64,000 nt of DNA. Origin: Hysterangium stoloniferum (lineage: Eukaryota; Basidiomycota; Agaricomycetes; Hysterangiales; Hysterangiaceae). The number at the start of each line of letters is the position of its first letter. Position 1 is the first letter of the stretch. The stretch spans positions 124,001 to 188,000 of the forward strand of contig WHVD01000095.1 in the NCBI GenBank assembly GCA_015178975.1, in the 5' to 3' direction. Below are positions 1-12,100 of this stretch, one piece after another. The notes beneath the pieces are model-generated. The model saw nothing but the letters and a program-made list of their open reading frames with translations. It was not told the origin of the DNA and did no database searches. A program made the position numbers and the translations under genes.

Positions 1-450
1 CGCGCAGACCTACACAGCGCCGCACGGGATTACATAAGTGCCGAAGCGCAGCTATGCAATGTAAGGTGCATACATGACATTTTTAGTATTCTTCTTAGAT
101 TTTTCATCAATAAAAAATATTAAATAAATAGTATAAATAGGGGCATGTACATAGTTGATCTTTAGTTTCAATCTCTTAGGAATCCCACTAAAAACAAGTG
201 TGATCTCCCCTGTCATTGAGCTGTCTCCTCTTCATTTCATATCTCTGTGTTTTATCTTGTGTTTGGTAGCCTTGTTAGTGTTGCCCTAACATACTGTTTC
301 TTCTGTAAGGGCAACCCCTACTACCTAGTATTCACACTAGGCTAGCAGGAGGGAATCCTGATAGCTGTAAAAGGGAAAAAAGAGGTGGGGTCCAATAGGG
401 TAGGGTGTGCACTGATCTTCCCTCAGGAGTGTGTGTATGAAAGAAAGCTA
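1..450. other. Left-edge stretch without a recognisable gene
   Basis: No convincing coding region is visible. It holds a TATA-like box (TATAAATAG, 132-140) followed by pyrimidine-rich sequence, and a near-perfect 10-bp inverted repeat (GTTGCCCTAA at 280-289 against TAAGGGCAAC at 306-315) that could form a hairpin. It ends where an LTR begins at 451. It may be a remnant of a retroelement end or leader, but nothing in it decides this. Confidence 0.4.
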
Positions 451-1697
451 GTGTTATGACCATGTCGCAACCCTATCAGTCCCCGAGGTTATTGCCACCT
501 ATCGATGATTCAAGTTACTGTTCAAGTCACCACATTGGAAACCATCGGCCTCCCAAAGCTGATGTATGCTTTCACAGTGATCAAACTCCATTTATGCCCA
601 CGTCAAAATATACTCAAACTATCTGGTTAAACTCTGATACGTCCCTTTTATTATGATGATCCACTCTATCCTATGTTTCACCTATGTCTATATATATCTG
701 TAACCCTCAAACTATTTCCTTTCTTCATAATTCCGCTCTCGGTTATTCCCTGGCCTCTGAACTAATAGTAACCTCCTGTTCCTAGTCAAGTTTATTTGTC
801 AACACCATGTTCCGCTCTTCTCCTAGTTAGTATTTTCTAGACATCTGATACTTGTATATGAACCCACTGTAGTTGTAGTTACTAGGCAATCAGAATATCG
901 ACTCAGAACACCCTCTTACGTCTATAGTAATCCCATACTAAGAATTCCACTATCTGCCTTCACATGCACTCGCCCCCTTTCGGTCCCTGACCCCTTGGCC
1001 CAACACTCGACTTATCCCTTGATTCCGATCGGTAGTTTTCACCGAGAAGTGTTCATTGGGACTAGTCTTCACCCGCCCAAAATTTAAGGACACCCAACGG
1101 ATAACTGTGAGGGCGTGTGATGTATTAGCCTTATTTTAATACTATTTTCCGGAAAAGGAGTCCAATGCTCTATCAAAATGTGCAAATACTCAATTCACTG
1201 CAAGGTAAAATAATTTAAGTATTTGATATTAATCAGTGGCAGCCTAAATAGACTTAGAACCCCTGAAGTCAAGAGTTTACTTGAATATATGCACCCTACT
1301 TTGCAAAGAAGGTTTTGAGAGCTGCTTGTGCAAGCTTGTTCTTTCTCTGTAAAAACACTACTAAAATATGAATAACAATTCACTGATTCCGAACCTAGAT
1401 TCGACTTCGATTCTAGCTAGTTTATATATATTTTATACTATTTATCAAACAGTAAAAATATTTATAAACAGGTCAAAAGATTAGATATAGAATAAAACAC
1501 TATTTGGCTAATATATGCTTTATTTACACTAACCTACAGGGTCTACTGTGATACTAACTTATCAGGATCTTAATGTAGTCTTAAGGATTCTGCAAGAATA
1601 TTCTCAGTATTTGTTTATGCCAAAAACCGGGGAGAAATTAGAATATATGTATTTCTAATCTCAATATAACCTAATATATTTATTACTTAAATTGATA

Positions 1698-1937
1698 ACC
1701 AACTACTCAACTAGAGGTGGATTAGTAATAAAGGATAGCCAGCTACTCAACTAAGAGGTGGCAAAAAGGGAACAAGTTGTTTGTCAGAAGCTCAACTAGA
1801 GGTGACAAGGGTAGGATTATTATGTCAGATGCTCAACTAGAGGTGACAATGGATCCTGAGATAGCTTAGGTCAGCAGCTCAACTAGAGGTGACTAAGTGT
1901 TTATATATATTTGTCCAACAGCCCAACTAGGGGTGGA
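1698..1937 (+). repeat. Six spaced copies of a CTCAACTAGAGGTG motif
   Basis: A core of about 20 bp (GCTCAACTAGAGGTGAC with small variations, often preceded by GTCAG) occurs six times, separated by unrelated spacers of roughly 15-35 bp. The core contains a short CTC...GAG inverted repeat. The spacing is irregular, so this is not a simple tandem minisatellite. It may be a set of protein-binding sites in an LTR, or a decayed tandem repeat. The function is unknown. Confidence 0.8.
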
Positions 1938-2056
1938 ATATAACTGCTTGCCGCAGTGGCACACTGATGTGGCTGATAAAATGTAGTAAAGATTGATATT
2001 ATATTGATTCAAGGCTGGAGCTGAGCTCCTTATATGCATTTTAGTCTGAGACATTT

Positions 2057-2293
2057 AGAAGATTCTAGAAGATTGAATGATGTCATTCTGGAAAGAATGA
2101 TGTCATTTAGAATTTTCTAGAATTTTCTAGAGCATTGTGGAAGGTTCTAACTACTTTCTAAGACACTATAGAATATTCTTGGCATAATAGAACATTCTGG
2201 AAACTTACAGAATATTCTACAATATTCTATCTATTATTAGTACCTATTAACTACTATTATTTTGGCAGCCATTGGAATGTTCCAGAGATTTCC
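2057..2293. promoter_or_regulatory. Cluster of heat-shock-element-like GAA/TTC pentamers
   Basis: Alternating nGAAn and nTTCn pentamers in perfect 5-bp phase occur at 2057-2071 (three units), 2085-2094 (two), 2109-2128 (four contiguous), 2139-2148 (two), 2170-2179 (two), 2189-2203 (three), 2209-2228 (three of four) and 2274-2293 (three of four). Three or more alternating units form the consensus binding site of heat shock factor in fungi and other eukaryotes. The cluster lies in the middle of the 1.8 kb insert, so it could make that element stress-responsive. Palindromic TTCTAGAA repeats in AT-rich DNA are an alternative explanation. Confidence 0.5.
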
Positions 2294-2369
2294 GGTTTTT
2301 GCTGTAGTAGCATATATGATGACATAATGCTCTCGTGCCTGTGTGTGCGTATGACACCCTTCACGTCTT

Positions 2370-2487
2370 GTGACTGTCACGCGTCTTGTGACTGTCACGT
2401 GTTGTGACTGTCACGTGCCCTTGTGACAACTGTCACTTGTTGTGATGGCTGTCACTTGTTGTGACGGCTGTCACTTGTTGTGACGGG
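2370..2487. repeat. Seven-unit GTGAC...GTCAC inverted-motif array with CACGTG boxes
   Basis: About seven units of 16-19 bp each carry GTGAC followed after 1-4 bp by GTCAC, so each unit is itself a small palindrome. The last unit is cut short. Two CACGTG E-boxes lie at unit junctions. A related pair of GTGACAGTCAC-type motifs occurs in the 47.3-48.4 kb relative near 48.16 kb, so the motif is a property of the family. Confidence 0.75.
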
Positions 2488-3037
2488 TTTCCCGCGTGCC
2501 GTGTAATAAACACAGGTGACCGGCTTTATATTATTATAATTATTATATTTATTTTTAGTTAGTTATAAATATAATATTTTATTATAATAATATAAATATA
2601 TATATTGCCTTGATTATGCACGATTATTTCGCATCGCGTTTTGTCGGTGTCGGAGTTTGAAATGTCATGTGAATATCACATGATTACTCACGCGTTGTGA
2701 ATAAGCGCTGAGTCGCCGACATATTAATCAAAAAAGAATAAAAGGTAAAAATTTAATAACCTGCTCAATCTATAAGATAAAAATACAAAATAAATTGTAT
2801 AAATTCAAGATAAATCAAGCAAATATAGTACAATTTTATCGTTGCAATATAAATACATTTGAATATTTGTTTTCGCAATTTGTTAGGGGAAATTGTTTAA
2901 AAATTGGAAAAAAGCTAAAAATACATAACAGGGCACAGCACATAAGCTGAAGCCAAGTCCTTCCGATCAGTCCCTGTTGGCCAACCGACTTTAGTCAGTT
3001 TTCAGTTCTTAACACTTTGGCCTTAAAGGAAGGGTAC

Positions 3038-3466
3038 TGTTATGACCAGAAAACCTGCCAGGACCCAGACTCCATCATATGTACATAGACCCAACTCTCT
3101 GCATTGTATTAACAACACACTGGACCCCACCTGGACATTCTGGAACCCCTCATTCCCAATCTGTCTTTCCCTGTTTGTCATCTGGTTCAGTTTTACCTTT
3201 GTTCCCAATTAGTTTTGACACCTGGTGTATTGTATTATTGTACTCCTGTTATGTCTTTTTGTATGTCTGAGTTAGTAGTACAATAACCTACTTGTCTTTT
3301 GCACCCTGCACATTCTCAAAACCCATGGGTTTCCAGTCTGCTCCTGTTTGAAATTGGACAACATGATCTGTGAAGGTGCAGCACATATATAAGCTGAAGC
3401 CGAGTCCATCCCTGGAACTTCCACAGGTTTCCCCCAGAGACCCACCTGTGAGCCCTGCACTTAACA
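3038..3466 (+). mobile_element. Short family-B-like LTR with adjacent polypurine tract
   Basis: It begins TGTTATGACCAG and ends CACTTAACA. Start and end both resemble the ~820 bp family B LTRs elsewhere in the window, but this copy is only 429 bp. Immediately upstream, AAAGGAAGGGTAC (3025-3037) looks like a polypurine tract, as at the 3' LTR of the chromovirus at 26.7-34.4 kb. It is therefore probably the 3' LTR of an element whose body is gone. Flanking 5-mers do not match. Confidence 0.65.
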
Positions 3467-6400
3467 GTCTCACTCCCTTACACCTCCTTGGGACTTGAAT
3501 GTTGACCATCCCCAGTCAACCAACTCATCATAGTTTTGAAGGGCAAACATCATTGTATGGAATATCCTTGGGATTGACAAGGGAAGTGACTGGGATGATC
3601 ATGCAAGAGTGTGGATGGTATGGAATAAGGCAGAACACAGTGTAGGGTTGTTTGCTAACTGCACTGTCAAGCTCAGCTAGATATGCTGAATTCATAGACT
3701 GCCTTGGAAACATTATCAATAACAAAGGCATGCACACCTAGAAAGGTATGTGAGTAGAGAACTCCATGCATGTACAATGATATCCTAAGATTTCTAGGGC
3801 TAATACAATATCTACTACCTATATGCTGTTGGAATACATACATCATGTACAATGTTAACAGACTCTAAGACTGCATCTATTTTTAGGACACTTGATTGAG
3901 GATGCACAAAGGAATGATTCATTCCTTTGTGCCACTATTCTCTTTGTCCTCATTATTTCTAACATGCTACCCATAGCTCTATTGTTAATAATCTATATAT
4001 AAATTGTATTCCCATCATAGCTACACCTTAGTCCATTACACTCTACTGTTATATGAGACTGAGATATATATTTTAGGGTCTCGATTTTCAACATATGCCA
4101 GATATTAAGCTGTGTTAGAAATAACCATTTGAATGGACACTGTTATTGGATAAGCGCTTTGAATCAGTTAAAGGATTATTAACACTACTCCAATCTTGAA
4201 ACCAATGGATGCCGAGCACCTAGACCCAATCTAGGGGATAACAGATGGCTCTAATGCTGGAGTCAGCTCAGTACATGGGCACTGGACTGGCGAACCTGCC
4301 ACTGGGTAGGCGGATTGCCTTGTCCAGTTAGTGATAATGGTTGTAGCATCCAGGCCACAGGGTTGACATTGACTGCAACGACATTTAGAAAGTCGACTTG
4401 ACATGACAATTGACAAATAATGGGCAGCGTCCCGCAAATATAAAGGAATGCGACGACATAATATTATATGTGTAGCTAAGTCTACATATTTTACGGTAGG
4501 TCCCTATGAGATGACAGAAGCCTTGAGAAGTTGTGGACATGAAATTTTGGTTTATGGTAATGTAGTCGGGGACTGCAGCCGTTGATCGCTCTATAACCTT
4601 TTTTGGTTCCGTCCCAACCCTGATAGGACCTATCAGGGTTAGAGGGATATAATTCATCCTCGGTGCCGATGGTGGTTTTGAGATGTGAGAGGAAATAGTC
4701 ATACTTGATTAGCACATTCTCCTGTAAAAGGGTACGTATTATATCAATCACAATCAAGATACGGGATCGATGTAAATCTAAGCTAGCATGAATTGCCATC
4801 AGAAGAATTCCCCACTCGATCGTTTGATGGATCAGTATGGAATTGAGAGTCAAGTGATATTAATTAACCCTGGTGATCTGAGACTTCTTCTCGCAGAGAA
4901 GTTGGTTGAGTGGTGCGTTACAGTATAGCGGCGCCTGGGAAGTGAAAAGCGTTCTGGGATTCTCTGAGAACCGAAACATTCGCAGTGCATCAATGAATGG
5001 ATAAGGGGGGGGGGAAATAGCCACTGCGGCACTTGTTATAAATCGAGAACTGTATAGGGACGTTTTTGCTGGATCTTTTTTGACACCTGGGTGTAGACTG
5101 TGTCTGTTGTAGAACATGTAAATGGGGTCGAGCCGCCCATAGCATCAAGGAAAACCTGGAACATCATCTAGTTCGTGGGGGATAGAGGTGGGTATGGGAG
5201 AAATTTGTGGTTGGTGAGGAAAATACGTTGAGGCGTTTAGTGGAAGCTGGGGCGTGAATAGGGGAGAAATTGGCCACAGAGTTGATTAGTATGAGCGAAT
5301 ATCTAGCGACAGATTGCCTTGAATCGACGATATTGAATCATTAACGGGTGGACTGGTTATCAGAAATATTTTGTAGGATATCGGCGGGAGGTATATAAAA
5401 TATTAGTAAACATTTTCCCTCGTACGTAGCAAACTTTACTAAATGACTTGGACACTATCGTGGTTTAGAGTGTTGATCTATGGATACTGTCTTGACAACC
5501 CTTCTATGTAGACATCTGAGTCCCAGGCAAAATAAATAAATAAATGACACACCTGATAGCACTGACAACAGCAGCTATTTAATGCAAGGTAGCATCGTAT
5601 TTAAAACAGAGTCAGTTTAAGGCAGACTCTTTCATCACCTTAGGGTCGAGCTCCCCTCGTATTAATTAATACCAGCTACCAGTAAAAGAAGCCACAACGA
5701 GCGGTTGGTGGTGGTTCCAATCTGAAGTCGTGCCTCGTGTTCGGGGCGCTGGGCGGCGCCGGATGGTCCGGTGGTGATCGTGCCAAAAGAGGAAGGGTGT
5801 GCACTCCGTTAGGAGATGAATGTGGCGCACGTGGCAGAGGGAGTTATCGTAATTAAGTAACGAAGACCATGTGTTGAATATGAGTGTTGTGGTATAAACG
5901 CAGTGTGTGAACGATTTTATTCAAAGGTTTCATGTGAACTGGGCGTCGTGCTCATGGTAACGTGTATAGTCATTTCATTTCGGCACTGGCAAGTAGGATC
6001 ATATCTGAGTCGTTACATACTTCAAGTTGGTTATGTGAGACGCAAGGCTCGCTTGGTGGTTTCTGGTGAGACATGCGTGATAGGCCTCATTGAGTAGGGA
6101 AAATAAATCGTGTTCTATATACTCCCTGTATGTACATTTTCAATCTGATTCCTTTCGCGATCTGTGGTCCATGCTGTGGGTCCACTACCCGCAACCTGAC
6201 CGCCGCCGAGGCTTATAGCCGCAAGGTACGGGGTTCCATCGCAATGATGTCCTCCCAAAGCATCTGGCACGGAAGTAAGTATTTAAATGAGCGCAGTTTG
6301 ACAAGACTGGCCTTCTTTCTTCTCAAGGGGGTGATAGGCACGGAGAGGGAATTCGAAATCGAAGTCCAAGGCGCGAAGTCGAAGTCGAAGCTTGGCAAAG

Positions 6401-9167
6401 AACCTTCTTTGGCAAAATGGCGGCTTCCGGGCGTCTGTCACTTTTTTAAGCCGCACCACATGCAGGCTTCCTCCTCTGTCATTTTTTTTTTGCATTCATT
6501 GATCGGAGGTATGTCTCTCTACCTATTGACACTCGGCTCCGAGGTGTTGACAAGGGCCTTCTGCGCACCTCCCACCTATTTCTGAAGAGACAGCGGATAG
6601 ACGGCATTTGCAATTACTGGCGGGCCGAGTACATCTGTCGTGCAAGTAGTGCCAGGTTACATTTATTATTATTAAGGTGAATCAAAGGTGGATCCTATTT
6701 TGATGCAGATCTTTTCAAGGATCTGGGGGGGGGGGTGGGTTCGAAAATCTCTCGTCTCAGGTACCGTCACATGCAGATCAACAGTATTTTGTGATACTCA
6801 GATACCTGGGCCTGAGCACGCTTTTTTTTTCTGCCAGTGTGTACCTGAGTCAAGACTAGCAGTCTCTGGTCTGTGTGTTGTGTAGTTGGGCACTGCATTG
6901 AGCGTCAAGGTTTTTTCAAGCGTGGAGGTGTGTTCAGTCTCGACTATTTTACCGCTCTGTTAATGGATTTTTTCCTGTAACAAAGATGTGCCGGGTAGAT
7001 TTTCAAAGATTTCAACTCGTGTCAAACCTTGGAGAGTCGAGAATCAAGCGTCGCGCTTCGAACCACGCATACTTGGCCCCAACTCCGTCCTAATTTCACA
7101 AGATAGCACTCACTTGTGACGCACCCCAGCACACCTTGCATACCAGCTCTGTGCGGGTGACGGATTTGATCATCAAATCCTTAGTGGTCGACCCCGAGCT
7201 GCCGATCAGATCCCAATGCCGTAACCCGTCTCGTCTACCAAAAGAATATCACAAGCGACCTCTTAGTATGTAGGCTTCGATTTAAGTGCCACATAAGATA
7301 TGCATGCTATATATCTGCACTACGCGTATGCGCATGGAAACTACACATATGGTCCACCGAGGGATGGGAGTTCGACTGTACTTAGTATTATCAACAGTGT
7401 ATATATCCGCTGTGGCTGTATGACGACTATATATTCGGATCCGCATCAATGTGTACTGCGGAATTACCATGTCGGGCTGCGTATATGCTTGTATTGTATT
7501 AAGCTGGAGTTGTTGTGACCGATCTGGTGGCATTTCAAGTTGTGCTTTCCGGCAAATCGTACATGCATCATACATCGTAATCAAATGAAATCGACAAATC
7601 GCTACATTATATCACCCTCTGGGGCACATTCAGTCCATTCACATCAATTAATGTTTGATTGATTCACCATAATTCAAATGCAAGATGCACATTCATCCTT
7701 CACGCGTTGCTACTTCTCAACGGCACGCCATGGCTGCATGTCTATGCACATGGTCGACGTCAACGCCTCTTTGACAGGCGTAGAAAAGTGCTTCGTTCGT
7801 GCAGTCGGTTCGGCCTGTATATTTAGACAACGGTGTTTGTCTAATGTAGTAGCAAGTGTGAGACATCTTGATCAGATAGACTCGGAGTCGGATATAGGTC
7901 CGGATTTTGAGGATCAAGTGCACGGAGTTCCCACGTACTATTGGGCTTGAAGACGGACTCCCACTGGCTAACGAGGATCCACCGAATTTCCTGCATATCC
8001 ATGGTATCTGTGATTACTGAAGCCTGGGCTTGAAGCTGAATGAACACCTTGGATGAAAATCTGCCCGGTGATCTGATCAAACGGTTTTTTTTTCTTTTTC
8101 TCCCGTGGACTCGCAAGGCTACTAGGCACGGACAACATGTGCAAATCAGATTCTAGAGGTTATCTGACTACGGGACATAGCCTATATGTTATATCCCGGG
8201 TGCCTGGGCTTGCGACTATTGCCTCGCGAATTGGGGACTGCCCGAAGTTTCTCCCGTCGATCAACAGGGATCGCTTTCTTTCTTACTGCCTTTTGCCATC
8301 GGCCATATACCATTTTCGTATGCAGGGTCGGTGTCATTCCTCAGAGCATGGCCTGATCCGCAGGAAAGTGTGTATACAGCAAGTGATCCGGCCCCAGTAC
8401 GTTCTGCTCTTGCAGCGGCCCTCTACTCACCATCTTGGCAATGGACGGCACTCATGAGAACAGGAAAAAATGCAGATGCTGATAGGGGACGCGCTGATGT
8501 CCCGAGGTGCGGGACTGGGAGTTCAGGTTGGAGTTGGACGTTGAATTGCTTGAGTCTGAAGGTCCTCGGGTCTGGTTGGAATGGGTGCGGATGACTCGTA
8601 CCGCAGACGTGTCTGAAACTTGAGATGGGTGCTCACGGGGATGGCCGGTATGTGGTTGTAGGTGTTGATTGTTGTTGTAGCAATTGTTGAAGGGAATGCG
8701 GGGTGGTGAGAAATTCTATGTACCCGAACCAAACGCTGTATATTCTGAATAACTTGGGTATATATGGACATGGAGCTGACTCTGTACTTGGATCTGAGGA
8801 TTGGTTGTTTCCCACTGCTCATGAAGATTCCCACTGACATGCTGCGCGGTGGAAATCGCTTCCCGGGAGATACCTGTGCTTCGATCCTATTGAGCTCAAT
8901 TTAGAACAATACGATATATGCGCCACAGTCATCAGAAGTCAAAATTTAGTCTCCGACGCCCCGGTTAATTTATATTTACATTTCATTGAATTTTTACCGA
9001 TTTGGGGCGTGGGTTTATTTATTTATTATTTTGTGGGTTTCGATATTAGCCAAGGTGAATCTTTCATTGTTCAACGTTCAACGTCGAACAAGTTCCTCGA
9101 TCGTCGTGCGTTCAACGAGAACGTTGCAATTTAAACCCAACCCCTCATCCCGACCTCTATACCCACC
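3467..9167. other. Host-like intergenic region, no supported gene
   Basis: From about 4.1 kb the base composition and CpG content look like host DNA. Open frames exist, the largest being 6130-6585 (+, 151 codons), 4491-4853 (-, 120) and 8523-8840 (-, 105), but none shows a family signature, a convincing start context or splice structure. A multi-exon gene on the minus strand near 4.4-5.1 kb cannot be excluded. The last kilobase should hold the promoter and 5' UTR of the gene starting at 9168. A 14-bp perfect inverted repeat lies at 3904-3932. Confidence 0.5.
3904..3932. repeat. Perfect 14-bp inverted repeat
   Basis: GCACAAAGGAATGA at 3904-3917 is followed after one base by its exact reverse complement (3919-3932). 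It could extrude as a hairpin or mark a fold-back insertion. No target duplication or flanking repeat structure was seen. Confidence 0.9.
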
Positions 9168-12100
9168 ATGCCAATCTCAGCCCCCTCAGCGTCAACCTCA
9201 ACCTCAACCTCATCCCACCTGCCAAACCGTCCAACCCTTCGCCCTCTCTTGTCATCCTTCCCAGCCCCACCAAGTCACATCCCTGCTAGCCCAGCAACAG
9301 TCTCACCCCCAGCCTTTACCCATGGTCTTAGTACAGTACCGAACGGTCTTGTGCAGCAGATGCAGATGCCGACACATTCATCCTCAGCACCAGCACCAGC
9401 ATCAGCACATTCTCGTCCCGGTCCTCCACCATTAGGTCCTCTCCCGCCCCTCCCAACCAACACGTCACCGATCTCACTCGAAGAGCAAAAGCAAATCGCG
9501 TTTCTCAAGATACGCGAGTCGTGGCATTCACGCTATTCGAGTGAAAGTGGTGCCAGTGTCAGTCCTAGTCTGAGCGACGAGAGTGGTGAGGAAGAAGAGG
9601 GTGTTGCTGGGAGCAGCAGCACTACAGCCACGAGCGTTGAGAACCCTGAATCGAGTCTAAATCGACAGCGGCATCTCCATCTCCATCTCCATCAAAAACA
9701 GGCTGAGGAGCGAGCTGATATTGCAGTTGATGCATATCCGATCAACAATGCTCACGTCGACAGTCCCGTTAGTCCCACTAGCCGCCAATTTGATACTCCG
9801 CTCACTCTTTATCCTCAGGATATACATTCCATTCCTCCCACAGCGACACAGACGAGGACGACGACCGGAATGACTACCTCCGCCCAAGAAAACAACCCAT
9901 TATCGCTATCACGACTTCCTTCACCGACACCGTCAACGCGAACATCATCCCCGGACATCCAAACGCTCATACGCAGCCGGAGCTGTCATAATTTGAGAAA
10001 GGGGAAGGGCCAGAGTCGCGGCCGCAAGTCGATGCCCAGTACCCTCCGCTTTGCTTCGGCGGAGGAGGCGGCGAGACTGTATCGAGCCCGCTCGACGCCT
10101 AGTCTGAGTCTGAGTATGAGCCTGGAGGGAGGTGATGATCGTGCGTTTGGGGATGGTTCCGATGTCGACAGGGACGGGGATGCCGATATGGGTAAAAGTA
10201 TGGCCGTGAGAATGAATACGGAGGTGGATTGGGCGGATGATCCCGACGCTGAGCTGGATTTGGAGGATGATCTCGATTTAGAAGCGGATATGGACAGTGA
10301 AGATGATGTTATTGATTTGAAAACGCCGTTGCCGTGAGTGTCTTGGTTAATTTTTGTCAAGACCACCTCTAACCAGCTCGTTATTTCTTTTTTTTTTTTT
10401 AAAAAAAACAACTAATCACCCAGTCATCTCATGCTCCGTCTAGGCCTCCTGTCCCCCCACTCGAAATTATTACCCCGTATGACCCCTTCGCCGGAACCTC
10501 AGGCGCGTGGTCGTGATGCATCTCTTGAAAGAGATGTAGCCAGGATGAGTCCTGTGGGGAGTATGTTCTGTAAGTCAATCGTGCTTTCATCTATGCTAGC
10601 CAACCGATTCGAATTGCGAATTTGCCAAATTAGCGACGTTATCGAAACATCCTCGCGATGCCCGTGATACGGAGAAGAGGAGGCAGAGGCACAAGGATGG
10701 CAGGCTGTTGAGAGGAGGGATTGGCTTGACTACGGGGTTGGGGTGGAGTGATAGGTCAGTTTTCGTTTTCACCTTTTTCTTCCATCTTCCGACTAACAAC
10801 CACCCACAGCGAAGATGAAGACGCCCCGTCGGAACTAACAGACCGCCTCTCCCGTCTCGCACCCAGCCTGTCGAGAAAAAGCAGCATGGCAGTGTCGACG
10901 TCGGGCTATTCGTACGCGTCGACGTCCATGTCCATGTCGAGGAAATCGTCTATTAATACGATCTCCCGGAAGGGCTGTTTGGGCACGGGCACGGGGATGA
11001 GAATAGCAGGGAATGCAAATGCAGACACCATGTCATCGTCGCGGCCGAGGCCGAGACAGCCGTCGTCGTCATCGTCCTTTTCGTCCGCGTCGAACTCCCA
11101 TCCGCATATTTATCACCATTCGCCGAGGAGGGCGCATTCACGCCCACGTGGACACGGACATGGTGCGAGGAAGGCGTCGGATGGGCAGGGATATGGATTT
11201 GGATTGGGGCTGGGGCACCCCTCTTCTGCGTCGATATCGGCGTCGAGCTCGGCTTCGGGATCGGCTGCGAGTTTGACCCTGACTTCGACCCTGACTTCGA
11301 CTCTGACTTCGACGTCAGCCTCAGCTTCAGTAGCAACAGCAGCATCTCAATATTCAACATCATCACAGATCTCGCTTCAGCCCTCGCTTCCCCATTTAAA
11401 TTTTACTGCCACCACCGATGAGACGACTTCTACACGTGCATCTATCCCTACACAGACCACCCAGCACCATCCCACCGCCAACGCTGACGATTCCTCACTC
11501 TCCCGAAAAAGCAGCGGCGAGTCGTGGGATGAGGGGTTTATGACGGCGTACCCGCATGCGAAGACGCATCCGCATGTTTGGGTGGACGCCCGTGATCGCC
11601 CTGGCCGCGACGAGCAGACTTCTTCTGATTCTGGTTCTGGTTCTGGTGTGGGCGGTAGACTTGATCCTGGTGCTGGTGCTGGTGTGGGGCCCAGTGTCCA
11701 TAGGGAAGCTGGGACTCCTACGAGTGGGGGTTTTAGTGTTGGCCAGATGTCGATGCCGACAGGGATATCTTTTCCGACGTCGGCCTCGGCCTCATCCCCA
11801 CCTTCACCCCCCAGCGCAACTGCACCCGCGAATGCACCCACAGCTGCACCCGCAAAACAAGCACAAGCACCCGCAGCACAGGCACAAGCACAAATGGCTC
11901 GCGTTGCATCCCCCACACCTACACCACATATCGCCCGCGTCTCATCCCCCATCGCACGTATCGCGTCCCCGACGCCGTCGTTCTCCCTTCCTACAAGTAT
12001 ACGCCTCGCGCAGCAGGATATGATGGAATCTTTGCATGGACATGTAAGGAGTGATTCATATGGACATGTTAGGAGTGAGTCATACGGACATGTTGTGGGA

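Larger units (their letters stand above)
1116..2930 (+). mobile_element. 1.8 kb LTR-like insertion (family F) inside a Gypsy LTR
   Basis: The 1,815 bp insert begins TGTGATGTAT and ends ATACATAACA, giving imperfect terminal inverted repeats with TG...CA ends. It is flanked by GGGCG (1111-1115) and GGGCA (2931-2935), a 5-bp target duplication in which one copy has lost a CpG. This fits a solo LTR of unusual length or a small non-coding LTR element. It has no coding sequence. From left to right it holds an AT-rich part, a spaced-motif array (1698-1937), a TATA-like stretch, a heat-shock-element-like array (2057-2293), a GTGAC/GTCAC array (2370-2487) and a very AT-rich tail. Diverged relatives with similar order lie at 47.3-48.4 kb and 58.8-59.2 kb. 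Confidence 0.65.
451..3014 (+). mobile_element. Ty3/Gypsy LTR (family A), split by a later insertion
   Basis: The copy starts TGTTATGACC and ends TTCTTAACA. It matches, in opposite orientation, the LTRs of the chromovirus at 26.7-34.4 kb, but is clearly diverged. Its two halves are 451-1115 and 2936-3014, about 744 bp together against 727 bp for the intact LTR. The gap is filled by a 1.8 kb insert flanked by GGGCG and GGGCA. No 5-bp target duplication is visible around the whole LTR (GCTAG against CTTTG), so it may be one end of a lost element and not a clean solo LTR. Confidence 0.8.

Noticed and set aside
1698-1937. CRISPR-like pattern of repeats with unique spacers
   Set aside because: Repeat and spacer lengths are irregular, motifs vary, the context is a eukaryotic LTR-like insert and no cas genes exist.
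4491-5117. Two adjacent minus-strand frames (120 and 85 codons) that could be exons of one gene
   Set aside because: No acceptable donor and acceptor pair joins them and no recognisable domain; kept only as a possibility in the region note.
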